40,058 bases of DNA from Streptomyces sabulosicollis (GTDB lineage Bacteria; Actinomycetota; Actinomycetes; Streptomycetales; Streptomycetaceae): assembly GCF_016103465.1 (NCBI RefSeq), contig NZ_JAEEAP010000027.1, positions 1 to 40,058 of the forward strand, in the 5' to 3' direction. Made by a program: the position numbers and the translations under genes. This document shows positions 8,154 through 15,435 of this stretch, one piece after another (position 1 is the first letter of the stretch; the number at the start of each line of letters is the position of its first letter). Under the pieces are notes generated by a model, which was given only the letters and a program-made list of their open reading frames with translations, had not been told where the DNA came from and made no database searches.

Positions 8154-8684
8154 TCAGTCCTTGCCGCCACTTCCGCCACTTCCGCCACTTCCGCCGGTCC
8201 CGCCGGTCCCGCCGGTCCCGCCGCGGCCGAACCGGGCCGGCCGGTGCAACGGCCCCCACTCACCCCGCTGGCGTGCCACCACGTCCTCGGCTTCGGCGAT
8301 CACGCTCTCGGCGATCCAGGCGACCGGCTCCACCTCGCGGACCAGGGGTTCGTTGTCCGGCCCCCGGCCGGTCTCCTCCCCCTTGAGCACCCAGGGGTGG
8401 ACGTCGGTCGGGCCCTGGTCGTCGTCCCGGAGGTGGATGTAGTCGCACAGCCTCCGGGCGACCCACAGGGTGGTGGGCAGGTCCTTCGCCCATTCCTCGA
8501 AGACCAGGGGGTTGGCCGACAGGCCCGGCATCTTCGTACCGGTGAGCCCGTCCCGGCTGACCGCGCTGCCTTCCAGGTCCGCCTCGGGCCCTCGGGACCA
8601 GCGGACGAAGACGGGAGGGCCCTGCTCGATCAGCTCCACGAGCTGGTGCAGAGCGGTGTAGGTGGGGAGTGTCTCGCCTGGCAT
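8154..8684 (-). CDS. DUF6098-like protein with Gly-Ser/Gly-Thr repeat tail
   Basis: A 176-residue protein starting MPGETLPTYTALHQLVELIE. It has a conserved-looking core (PVFVRWSRGPEADL, SRDGLTGTKMPGLSANPL, WVARRLCDYIHLR) that I associate with an actinobacterial family of unknown function, DUF6098; the family number is from memory. The C-terminus is a low-complexity tail of GGT and GGS triplets encoded by 9-base tandem repeats, probably flexible. There is no signal peptide or membrane segment. Its 3' end is 10 bases from the convergent hemerythrin gene. The function is unknown. Confidence 0.75.
   Translation of the reverse strand: MPGETLPTYTALHQLVELIEQGPPVFVRWSRGPEADLEGSAVSRDGLTGTKMPGLSANPLVFEEWAKDLPTTLWVARRLCDYIHLRDDDQGPTDVHPWVLKGEETGRGPDNEPLVREVEPVAWIAESVIAEAEDVVARQRGEWGPLHRPARFGRGGTGGTGGTGGSGGSGGSGGKD
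8164..8217. repeat. Six 9-base tandem units at the 3' end of the DUF6098-like gene
   Basis: Three copies of CCGCCACTT (8164-8190) are followed by three of CCGCCGGTC (8191-8217). On the minus strand they encode (Gly-Gly-Ser)3 and (Gly-Gly-Thr)3. The in-frame unit length means copy-number change alters only tail length. Confidence 0.85.
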
Positions 8685-8836
8685 GATCGCCCTTGAGTAC
8701 CCGTAGCCGACGCCGCCAATCCACCGCCCTCCCCCGGCCGCGCGGACGCCGCTCTCCCGCAGCCGCGCGGACGCCGCCCGGCCCCGCCGTTCCGCGGGAA
8801 GGGCGGCGTCCCGCAGGAAGTGCCGCGGCGTCCTGG

Positions 8837-9169
8837 TCAGCGGCCCAGGGCCTTGGCCAGCTGGTCCTTGGTCATGTTGGAGCGGCCCTCGATGCCGCGC
8901 TGCTTGGCCTCGTTGTACAGCTGGTCGCGCGTCGGGCCCTTGGGACCCGTCCGGTTGCCGGAGCGCTGGCCGCCACGCTGCGGTGCGGACTTCCGGTCCT
9001 GGGTCGATGTCTTGCTGGCGGACTTGGACTCGCCGGAGCGGGCGCGCTCCTTGTTGACCGTACGGGCGGCCATTTCCTTCGCCCGGCCAGTGGACGCGCC
9101 ACGCTTCTCGGCGCCTTCCTTGATGTGCTCGTACTGCCGTTCACGCTTACGGCTGGATCCTGCGGGCAT
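8837..9169 (-). CDS. Small basic protein with C-terminal Rho-N/SAP-like motif
   Basis: A 110-residue, strongly basic protein from ATG 9169, with GAGGA a few bases upstream. The N-terminal half is rich in Lys, Arg and Ser and looks disordered (SSRKRERQYEHIKEGAEKRG). The last 35 residues (TRDQLYNEAKQRGIEGRSNM, then TKDQLAKALGR) match the helix-turn pattern of the Rho N-terminal/SAP-like nucleic-acid-binding motif common in small actinobacterial proteins annotated as plasmid stabilisation proteins. DNA or RNA binding is likely by family; no specific role is known. It is downstream of no obvious partner and is divergent from the next small gene. Confidence 0.8.
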   Translation of the reverse strand: MPAGSSRKRERQYEHIKEGAEKRGASTGRAKEMAARTVNKERARSGESKSASKTSTQDRKSAPQRGGQRSGNRTGPKGPTRDQLYNEAKQRGIEGRSNMTKDQLAKALGR

Positions 9170-9406
9170 GGTGTCTTCCTCTCCTTCCGCCCCCTCGGTC
9201 GGTCGCGGCCGACAGCTGGTGATCGCCGACCGCATGAGTCGGGTTCCCCCCACTCCCTCCCCTATAACCAGCATGCGTCTCCTGGGCGTCGGCCGGATGC
9301 CGTGCGGTGTGCGCGCTGCGCGGAATTGGTCTTTCGGCAGTGTCCGCCGGTCCCCCGTCTCCGTAAGGTCACCTCTGCGAGTCGGCTGATCACGCAGGTG
9401 GGGGAC

Positions 9407-9844
9407 ATGACGGCACAGACACATACGACCGGATCCGGCGGCCGCCCGTGGGCGTCCTGGGCCGGACACCTGCCACTGGTGGCCACCATCGCCACCGCCG
9501 GGTTGAGCGTGCTCAGCCTGTGGTGGGTGGCGCCCACGGCGCTGTGCGCGTTCGCGGCGGGGTGGCGCCCCGGGCGGACGTGGTCCACGGGGGCGCCCCG
9601 GCCACCGCCCCGGCCACGGCTCGGTACGCCGATACCGAGGCGCCGCCCGTCACCTCCACCCGATCCGCGTCGCCCAGTCCACCGGGCGACAGCCACATCA
9701 CCGCTCCCGCCCCGGCGGCGCACAGCGCCAGCGAGAGCGGCAGTCGACGGCCGAAGCCGTATCGCGTCCTTGCGTCCATGGCCAGTGACCGTAGAAACGG
9801 CGACGGCCCGCCACCTCTGGCGAACGGCCAGGTCGGGCCCCTGA
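9407..9844 (+). CDS. Small membrane protein, possibly a truncated remnant
   Basis: The ATG at 9407 follows a purine run (GGTGGGGGAC). The first 55 or so residues look like a real protein with a hydrophobic stretch (PLVATIATAGLSVLSLWWVA, then PTALCAFAAGW). From about residue 60 the frame becomes an Arg/Pro-rich shadow-like sequence, which suggests that the original reading frame ends near 9590. On the opposite strand, a plausible N-terminus faces it from 9779. I do not recognise a family. The real product, if any, may be much shorter than the open frame. Confidence 0.35.
   Translation: MTAQTHTTGSGGRPWASWAGHLPLVATIATAGLSVLSLWWVAPTALCAFAAGWRPGRTWSTGAPRPPPRPRLGTPIPRRRPSPPPDPRRPVHRATATSPLPPRRRTAPARAAVDGRSRIASLRPWPVTVETATARHLWRTARSGP
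9513..9779 (-). CDS. Possible small exported or membrane protein, perhaps truncated
   Basis: The ATG at 9779 opens an 88-codon frame whose N-terminus looks like a signal peptide or membrane anchor: basic residues (ARTRYGFGRRLP) followed by SLALCAAGAGAVMWL. The first 55 residues look protein-like; the remainder (about 9513-9610) is Pro/Thr/Arg-rich and antisense to the credible part of the plus-strand gene. No clear ribosome binding site was seen. It may be the stub of a larger gene. Confidence is low because both strands cannot easily be full genes here. Confidence 0.25.
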   Translation of the reverse strand: MDARTRYGFGRRLPLSLALCAAGAGAVMWLSPGGLGDADRVEVTGGASVSAYRAVAGAVAGAPPWTTSARGATPPRTRTAPWAPPTTG

Positions 9845-9945
9845 CCATCGTCGGGGTTGACACCCCGGCGCGCTCCGGGGGAATCTCCGGGGCGCCCGGC
9901 CGGTTCTGCTGCGAAGAGACCGCATCGCGACCACAGGAGGCAGAC

Positions 9946-10353
9946 ATGTACGGCGACCCGGCGACGGTCCGCACGATCCTCACCGAGCTGGGCGACACCT
10001 GGGCCATCGTGGGCCTGTCGACGAACCAGCAGCGTGCGGCATACGGCGTCGCCGACGTCCTCCAGCGCTTCGGCAAGCGCATCGTGCCCGTGCACCCCAA
10101 GGCCGAGACGGTGCACGGCGAGCGGGGGTACGGCTCGCTCGCCGAGATCCCCTTCCCGGTCGACGTGGTCGACGTCTTCGTCAACAGCGACCTGGCGGGC
10201 CCGGTCGCCGACGAGGCCGTCGCCATCGGCGCCAAGGCCGTCTGGTTCCAGCTCGGCGTCATCGACCCGGAAGCGTACGAGCGCACCCGGGCCGCCGGGC
10301 TCGCCATGGTCATGGACCGCTGCCCGGCCATCGAGATCCCCCGGCTGGGCTGA
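9946..10353 (+). CDS. CoA-binding domain protein (YccU-like)
   Basis: A 135-residue single-domain Rossmann-fold protein of the CoA-binding family. The nucleotide-binding region is near the N-terminus (TWAIVGLSTNQQRAAYGVA), followed by GKRIVPVHPKAETVHGERGY, VDVVDVFVNS and a C-terminal MVMDRCPAIEIPRL in which the Cys is typical of the family. The start ATG at 9946 has a strong AGGAGG (9935-9940). These proteins bind CoA or a related nucleotide and their cellular role is poorly defined. It is convergent with the YbaK gene; the 80-base gap holds a short GGCCG/CGGCC inverted repeat near 10393-10412. Confidence 0.93.
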   Translation: MYGDPATVRTILTELGDTWAIVGLSTNQQRAAYGVADVLQRFGKRIVPVHPKAETVHGERGYGSLAEIPFPVDVVDVFVNSDLAGPVADEAVAIGAKAVWFQLGVIDPEAYERTRAAGLAMVMDRCPAIEIPRLG

Positions 10354-10433
10354 GCCGCACCGACCCGCGCTCCGCCCCAGGAGCGACTCGGGCCGCTACC
10401 GGTCGGCCGCGAGGGAAAGAGGCCACCCGTGCC

Positions 10434-10988
10434 TCAGGTGCCGAGGCCCTCCAGGACCACCGCGCCCGGGAGGCCGGCGAGCAGCTTGCCCGGCACGATG
10501 AGCTTGCCGCGCCGGGCGCCGCTGCCGATGAGGGCGTACGGGATGTCGGCCACGGCCGCGTCCACCAGGAGCGGCCAGTCGGCGGGCAGTCCGATCGGGG
10601 TGATGCCGCCGAACTCCATGCCGCTCTCGCCGGTCGCCGTGTCCATCGGGGCGAACGACGCCTTGCGCGCGCCGAGGTGGCGGCGCACCACGCCGTTGAC
10701 GTCCGCGCGGGTGTGGGCCAGGACCAGGCAGGCCGCCAGGGTGGTCTCACCGCCCCGCTTGCCCGCGACCACCACGCAGTTGGCGGACTGCTCCAGCAGC
10801 CAGGAGCCGTAGTTCTCGACGAGCACGGCGGTGTCGGCCTTGTCCGGGTCCGTGTCCACGAACAGCACCTGCTCCACCGGCTCCGGGCCACGCCAGGTGC
10901 GCAGCGCCTCGGCGACGGAAGCGGTCAGCAGGTCCAGGCACTCGACGGCGGGACGGACCTCGTCGAAGGCATCCATCGGCGTACTCAT
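10434..10988 (-). CDS. YbaK/EbsC family aminoacyl-tRNA deacylase
   Basis: A 184-residue protein of the YbaK/ProX deacylase superfamily, which hydrolyses misacylated tRNA (Cys-tRNAPro or Ala-tRNAPro in known members). The fold is visible from PVEQVLFVDTDPDKADTAVL through NCVVVAGKRGG, with the catalytic Lys expected in VVAGK, then KASFAPMDTATGESGMEFGG and ITPIGLPADWPLLVD. The length fits a free-standing enzyme rather than an editing domain. The start ATG at 10988 gives MSTPMDAF. It is a single gene, 56 bases upstream of the regulator's 3' end and on the same strand. The precise tRNA substrate is not predictable. Confidence 0.9.
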   Translation of the reverse strand: MSTPMDAFDEVRPAVECLDLLTASVAEALRTWRGPEPVEQVLFVDTDPDKADTAVLVENYGSWLLEQSANCVVVAGKRGGETTLAACLVLAHTRADVNGVVRRHLGARKASFAPMDTATGESGMEFGGITPIGLPADWPLLVDAAVADIPYALIGSGARRGKLIVPGKLLAGLPGAVVLEGLGT

Positions 10989-11044
10989 GCCGCCAAATTA
11001 GCAGTCGGGGCGGGGTACGAGGGGCCGAGCCCGCCCCGGTGGAC

Positions 11045-11617
11045 TCAGCGCGCGGGCGGCACCGACACCGCCATGGTCATCTCCACCGGCACCGTGCCGT
11101 CGTTGCGGTAGGTGTGCGGGGTGTTCGCCGCGAACGCCGCGGAGGTGCCGGCCGGGGCGGTGTGGGCCTCACCGCCGATCACCAGGGTGAGCTCACCCGC
11201 CGTCACATGGATCAGCTCGACCGTGCCGGAGGGATGCGGATCGGAGCTGCTCTCGTCACCGGGCATCAGCCGCCATTCCCACATCTCCAGCGGGCCGTCG
11301 GCCTCGGTGCCGACGAGCAGTGCGGTGTAGCTGCCCGCCTCGGTGGACCACATCCGCACCGCCTGGTCGGGCGGGACGAAGGTCACCCGGGGCCCCTGCT
11401 CGTAGTCGAGCAGTGTGGTGATGCTCACGCCGAGCGCGTCGGCGAGCTTGACGGTGGTGCCCACGCTCGGATTCGTACGGGCCTGCTCGATCTGGATGAT
11501 CATGCCCCGGCTGACCCCGGCGCGGGCGGCCAGGGCGTCGAGGGTGAAGCCGCGTTCGTTGCGCCACCGTTTGAGGTTGCGGGCGAGCGACTGGGTGAGC
11601 TGGTCGAGGTCCGTCAC
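11045..11617 (-). CDS. XRE-family regulator with C-terminal cupin domain
   Basis: A cytosolic transcription regulator: helix-turn-helix at about residues 10-65 (LARNLKRWRNERGFTLDALA, GVSRGMIIQIEQARTNPS) and a cupin sensor domain at about residues 100-185 (HPSGTVELIHVTAGELTLVI, then AFAANTPHTYRN). Proteins of this design often control a neighbouring transporter or catabolic gene in response to a small molecule. I chose GTG 11617 (TDLDQLTQS); a TTG at 11641 would add eight residues. It is divergent from the EamA exporter, with inverted repeats between them that fit autoregulation plus control of the exporter. Confidence 0.9.
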   Translation of the reverse strand: MTDLDQLTQSLARNLKRWRNERGFTLDALAARAGVSRGMIIQIEQARTNPSVGTTVKLADALGVSITTLLDYEQGPRVTFVPPDQAVRMWSTEAGSYTALLVGTEADGPLEMWEWRLMPGDESSSDPHPSGTVELIHVTAGELTLVIGGEAHTAPAGTSAAFAANTPHTYRNDGTVPVEMTMAVSVPPAR

Positions 11618-11661
11618 GATCCGGTCCGTCCATCCGTCCAAAATAGTGAATGGCGTAGTCG

Positions 11662-11710
11662 AGTACAGTGAACTACCGTGGGCTGTACTCCCACGTCCAC
11701 CACACTGTAC
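11662..11710. promoter_or_regulatory. Probable operator: repeated GTACAG/CTGTAC half-sites
   Basis: The gap between the XRE-cupin gene and the EamA gene has three related half-sites: AGTACAG at 11662-11668, CTGTACT at 11683-11689 and CTGTAC at 11705-11710. The pair GTACAGTG (11663-11670) and CACTGTAC (11703-11710) is a perfect 8-bp inverted repeat. The first two form AGTACAG-N14-CTGTACT. This is a likely binding region for the divergent regulator. Confidence 0.55.
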
Positions 11711-11724
11711 GGCGAGGTTTCACC

Positions 11725-12591
11725 ATGTCCGCACTCTTCGCTCTTGCCACCAGCCTGCTCTGGGGGCTGGCCGACTTCGGCGGAGGGTTGCTCACCCGGC
11801 GCACACCCGCGCTCACCGTGGTCGTCGTCTCCCAGATCATCGCGGTCACCGTCCTCGGCGCCATCGTGGTCGCCACCGGCGGATGGTCCGAGGCGGGCCC
11901 ACAGCTGTGGTTCGCCGCGGCGGCCGGGGTGGTCGGCCCGGCCGCCATGCTGTGCTTCTACCGGGCCCTCGCGCTCGGCCCGATGGGCGTCGTCTCCCCG
12001 CTCGGCGCGCTCGGCGGGGTCATCGTGCCGCTCGGCGTCGCGCTGGTGCTCGGCGAGCGGCCCGGACTGCTCCAGGTCTCGGGGGTCGTGGTGGCGGTCG
12101 CCGGCGTGGTCCTGGCGAGCGGTCCGCAGACCGGCGGGGCGCCCGTCCAGCGGCAGACGCTGCTGCTCACGCTGGTGGCCGCGCTGGGCTTCGGCTCGGT
12201 GATGGCGCTGATCGCCGAGGCGTCGACCACGCTGACCGGGCTGTTCCTGGCGCTGTTCGTGCAGCGGGTGTGCAATGTGGCGGTCGGCGGCGCCGCGCTG
12301 CTGGTGTCCGTACGGCGCGGCGCCCCCGGGCTGCCCGAGGGCGGGATGGGCGTGGTGTGGGCGTCGCTGCCCACGCTCGCGTTCGTGGGCCTCGCCGACG
12401 TGGCCGCGAACGGCACGTACAACCTCGCCGCCCACCACGGCCCGGTCACCGTGGCCGCGGTACTCGCCTCCCTCTACCCCGTGGTGACCGCCCTCGCGGC
12501 CCGCGCACTGCTCGGCGAGCGGCTGCGTGTGGTCCAGGCCACGGGCGCCGGGCTCGCCCTGGTGGGCACGCTGCTGCTGGCCACGGGCTGA
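11725..12591 (+). CDS. EamA/DMT-superfamily transporter
   Basis: A 288-residue inner-membrane transporter of the drug/metabolite (EamA) superfamily with two repeats of five helices. It begins MSALFALATSLLWGLADFGG, with later segments such as PLGALGGVIVPLGVALVLGE and PVVTALAARALLGERLRVVQ; the GE motif after the fourth helix of each half is typical. The ATG at 11725 is chosen because it starts directly at the first helix; an upstream GTG at 11668 lies inside the operator. The substrate is unknown. It is divergent from the XRE-cupin regulator, which probably controls it. Confidence 0.92.
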   Translation: MSALFALATSLLWGLADFGGGLLTRRTPALTVVVVSQIIAVTVLGAIVVATGGWSEAGPQLWFAAAAGVVGPAAMLCFYRALALGPMGVVSPLGALGGVIVPLGVALVLGERPGLLQVSGVVVAVAGVVLASGPQTGGAPVQRQTLLLTLVAALGFGSVMALIAEASTTLTGLFLALFVQRVCNVAVGGAALLVSVRRGAPGLPEGGMGVVWASLPTLAFVGLADVAANGTYNLAAHHGPVTVAAVLASLYPVVTALAARALLGERLRVVQATGAGLALVGTLLLATG

Positions 12592-12656
12592 GCGGACCGC
12601 GGCCGCGCCCCGCCCGGCCATGCATAAGCCGACATGCTCCAGGAACCCACTACGCC

Positions 12657-13838
12657 ATGGGGCACGGATACGAGAAGCTGTATGTGGTGCGGGCCGAGGC
12701 CCGGGGGATCGTGGACGCCGCGGTGCGGGCGTGGCGGGGACCGGGGCGGGAGCGGGACCTGCTCGTCCAGTCGCTGAAGGCGGCCGGGGCGGCCACGCTC
12801 GCCTGGGCCGTCTCGGGGTGGTGGCTGAAGGACCCGGTGGCGCTGATGGCGCCGTGGGTGGCGGTGGTCCTGGTCCAGGCCACCGTCTACCGTTCGCTGT
12901 TCAAGGGGCTGCAGCAACTGGTGGCCATCGCCGTGGGCACGCTGCTGGCCGCGGGGGTCGAGGCCCTGACGGGGAACACCCTGATCTCGGTGGCCCTGGT
13001 CCTGCCGGTCGTGATGCTGCTCAGCAACTGGCCCCGCCTCGGCGACCAGGGCATCTACGGGCCCACCACCGCGCTGTTCACCCTCACCTCGGCGCCGGTG
13101 TCCAGCCTCACGGTCTCCCACCGGCTGCTGCAGGCCCTGCTGGGCGCCGTGATCGGCATCGCGGTCAACGCGCTGGTCCTGCCACCGGTCCATCTGCGGA
13201 ACGTACGGGAGAACCTCAGCAATCTGGCGCACGGGACACAGGAGACACTGGCGGGCATCGCCGAGGCGCTGGCCGAAGGGGACTGGTCCGAGGACACGCC
13301 CGCCGACTGGCGACGGCTGGCCGACCGGCTCCAGCAGCGGCAGGAGAGCCTGCGCTCCGCTCGGCAGTGGAGCCATGAGAGCCTCAGGCTGAACCCCAGG
13401 CTGCCGTGGAAGTCGCGCAAGAAGCTGCCGCCGCTTCCCTCCGAGAGCGAGGACCAGCGGTGGGGCTCGATCGTCGCCCAGGTGGGCGCGGTCGTCGGCA
13501 CGATGGTCGACGTCGCCGATGAGAACCGCACCATCCCCGCCCCCGACAAGCAGCCGCTGCGCGACTACGGCCGCCTCCTCGCCGAGCTGGCGACCGCCTG
13601 CGCCGCGCGGGCCAAACTGATCTGCGAGCCCTCCGCCTCCGACGGCGCGCGCCGCGAACTGGACGAGGCGCTGGAGGCCGTGGAGCGCCACCACGGCGCC
13701 CTGCACAAACAGCTCACCGACGAGCGCTACGTCTCCGTCGGCACCACCGCCGTCCTGGGCACCCTGCTGATCCAGGCCCAGAACATCTGGCACGACATCG
13801 CCCCGGACACCTGGCCGCGCGCCACCGCCGGGGCATAG
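12657..13838 (+). CDS. FUSC-family membrane protein (aromatic acid exporter-like)
   Basis: A 393-residue protein with an N-terminal bundle of about six membrane helices (LKAAGAATLAWAVSGWWL, WVAVVLVQATVYRSLFKGLQ, LISVALVLPVVMLLSNWPRL, LLQALLGAVIGIAVNALVLP). A long cytoplasmic helical region with coiled-coil character follows (RENLSNLAHGTQETLAGIAE onward). This is the FUSC/ArAE layout, whose characterised members export aromatic acids. The start ATG at 12657 gives MGHGYEKLYVVRAE and a gap of 65 bases to the EamA gene, so read-through is possible. The substrate is unknown. Confidence 0.87.
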   Translation: MGHGYEKLYVVRAEARGIVDAAVRAWRGPGRERDLLVQSLKAAGAATLAWAVSGWWLKDPVALMAPWVAVVLVQATVYRSLFKGLQQLVAIAVGTLLAAGVEALTGNTLISVALVLPVVMLLSNWPRLGDQGIYGPTTALFTLTSAPVSSLTVSHRLLQALLGAVIGIAVNALVLPPVHLRNVRENLSNLAHGTQETLAGIAEALAEGDWSEDTPADWRRLADRLQQRQESLRSARQWSHESLRLNPRLPWKSRKKLPPLPSESEDQRWGSIVAQVGAVVGTMVDVADENRTIPAPDKQPLRDYGRLLAELATACAARAKLICEPSASDGARRELDEALEAVERHHGALHKQLTDERYVSVGTTAVLGTLLIQAQNIWHDIAPDTWPRATAGA

Positions 13839-13911
13839 CACCCGTCCGGCGGGGTACATCGGTGCAGTCCCCCGCGGTGGTGTCGGGGCGGAGTTGTGAG
13901 GAGTGGTGCCC

Positions 13912-14688
13912 ATGAAGCCGATCGGCCAGGCACGGCCGGGATTCCCCTGCTGGGTGAGTCTCGCCGCCCCCAGCCTCCAGGCGGCGCAGAAGTTCTACAC
14001 CGCGGTGCTCGGGTGGACCTGGCGTCCCACCGGGCTGGGTGAGGAGTTCCGTACGGCGCTGTTCGGCGGAGCGCCGGTGGCCGGGGTCGGGGCGCTCGCC
14101 AGCAGCCTCAGGGGCGCGGTCGCCTGGACACCGTTCTTCGCCGTGGACGACGCGGACGCCACCGCGGCACGGATCCGTGAGCGGGGCGGCACCGTCGGCG
14201 TCGGCCCGCTCCCGTTCGGCACCGGCCGCCGCGCCGGGCTGGCCGCCGACCCGGACGGCGCCGTCTTCGGCTTCTGGGCGGGGGAGGCGCTGCCCGGCTG
14301 GCCGTCGGGTCCGGAGGAGGGCGCCGCGGCCTGGCTGGAGCTGCGGACCCGTGACGCGTTCGCGGCCGCCCTCTTCTACGGCGAGGTCTTCGGCTGGGCG
14401 GCACCGGACGGCAACTGCTCCGTGGAGTACGAGAACGACGAGGTGATCGTGCGCGAGGAGGGCCGCAAGCTGGCGGCGCTCCACGGCGGCGCCGTCGAGC
14501 AGGCCCCCGACCCGCGGGTCCGGCCGCGCTGGTACGTCCACTTCCGCGTCCCCGATGTGACGGCCGCCGTGGCGGCGGCCCGCGCCGCCGGGGGCACGGT
14601 CGCCCTCCCGCCGGACGCCTCTCCCACGGGCCGTCAGGCCATCCTGTGCGACCCCGACGGCGGGCTGTTCACCGTCACCGCCGCCTGA
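13912..14688 (+). CDS. VOC (glyoxalase-like) protein with two domains
   Basis: A 258-residue cytosolic protein with two vicinal-oxygen-chelate modules. The first is at about residues 8-120 (PCWVSLAAPSLQAAQKFYTA, VLGWTW, then ADPDGAVFGFW). The second is at about 135-255 (AAAWLELRTRDAFAAALFYG, EVFGW, ending CDPDGGLFTVT). Similar proteins are annotated as glyoxalase/bleomycin-resistance or hydroxylase-like, but activity cannot be assigned. ATG 13912 is supported by GAGGAG at 13898-13903; the earlier GTG overlaps that site and is unlikely. It is probably transcribed from its own short upstream region. Confidence 0.92.
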   Translation: MKPIGQARPGFPCWVSLAAPSLQAAQKFYTAVLGWTWRPTGLGEEFRTALFGGAPVAGVGALASSLRGAVAWTPFFAVDDADATAARIRERGGTVGVGPLPFGTGRRAGLAADPDGAVFGFWAGEALPGWPSGPEEGAAAWLELRTRDAFAAALFYGEVFGWAAPDGNCSVEYENDEVIVREEGRKLAALHGGAVEQAPDPRVRPRWYVHFRVPDVTAAVAAARAAGGTVALPPDASPTGRQAILCDPDGGLFTVTAA

Positions 14689-14722
14689 ACGGAGGGCCCC
14701 GACGGGCGGCCCGCCCCGGCTC

Positions 14723-14779
14723 GGCCGGTTCGGCGAGACGGGGCCGGTTCGGCGAGACGGCGGCCGGTTCGGCGAGATG
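14723..14779. repeat. Three 18-base near-tandem repeats in a non-coding gap
   Basis: The unit GGCCGGTTCGGCGAGACG occurs at 14723-14740 and 14742-14759, and with one change (GAGATG) at 14762-14779; the spacing is 19-20 bases. They lie between the VOC gene and the DUF2243 gene. The roughly two-helical-turn period would fit a multi-site protein-binding region, but no regulator is known. The rest of the 192-base gap holds nothing else I can name. Confidence 0.7.
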
Positions 14780-14880
14780 GCGGAAAGACGACGCGGACAG
14801 GTGAGGAGGCCGGTCCGGCCGGGAAGCCGTGGGAGCGAAGAGCGGGGGGAGACACGCTGTCGTCAGGACGGAGCGCGGTG

Positions 14881-15435
14881 ATGGCCACCACGGCGGACGC
14901 AGCCCGGGCCGGCCTGCCGGCCTCGCGCACCATCCGGCTGCCGGGGATCGTGCTGGGGGTGGGGCTCGGCGGATTCCTCGACGGGATCCTGCTGCACCAA
15001 CTGCTGCAGTGGCACCACATGCTCAGCAGCACCAACCACGACCGCATCGGGGTGCGGTACTACAACCCCCACACCGTCTCCGGTCTGCGGATGAACACCG
15101 TATGGGACGGCGTCTTCCACGCCGTGTGCTGGATCGCGGTGCTGCTGGGGCTGGCCATCCTCTACGCCCGGGTCACCCACGACCGGCGCCGGGTGTGGGG
15201 CTCCCGCGTCCTGTGGGGCTGGATGCTGGTCGGCTGGGGCCTGTTCAACCTCGTCGAGGGCCTACTGGACCACCAGATCCTCGGCATCCACCATGTCCAC
15301 GGCGGCCCGGAGCAGCCGTGGTGGGACGCCGGCTTCCTCGTCCTGGGCGCCCTCCTGGTGGCCGGAGGCTATCTGCTGCAGCGCGGCGGAGCCCCCTCCG
15401 GCCCGGAGGCGCCCCGCGCCACCGGGCGCGGGTGA
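14881..15435 (+). CDS. DUF2243 His-rich membrane protein
   Basis: A 184-residue inner-membrane protein with four hydrophobic segments (IVLGVGLGGFLDGILLHQLL; VFHAVCWIAVLLGLAILYA; VLWGWMLVGWGLFNLVEGLL; FLVLGALLVAGGYLL). Conserved polar and His residues sit at helix ends: D34, H39, QWHHML (H45, H46) and DHQILGIHHVHGG. This is the DUF2243 pattern. The His clusters could bind a metal or haem, which is inference. ATG 14881 is preferred over GTG 14878 for spacing to GGAG. The stop overlaps the next start (TGATG), so it is coupled with the CtaG-like gene. Confidence 0.9.
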   Translation: MATTADAARAGLPASRTIRLPGIVLGVGLGGFLDGILLHQLLQWHHMLSSTNHDRIGVRYYNPHTVSGLRMNTVWDGVFHAVCWIAVLLGLAILYARVTHDRRRVWGSRVLWGWMLVGWGLFNLVEGLLDHQILGIHHVHGGPEQPWWDAGFLVLGALLVAGGYLLQRGGAPSGPEAPRATGRG

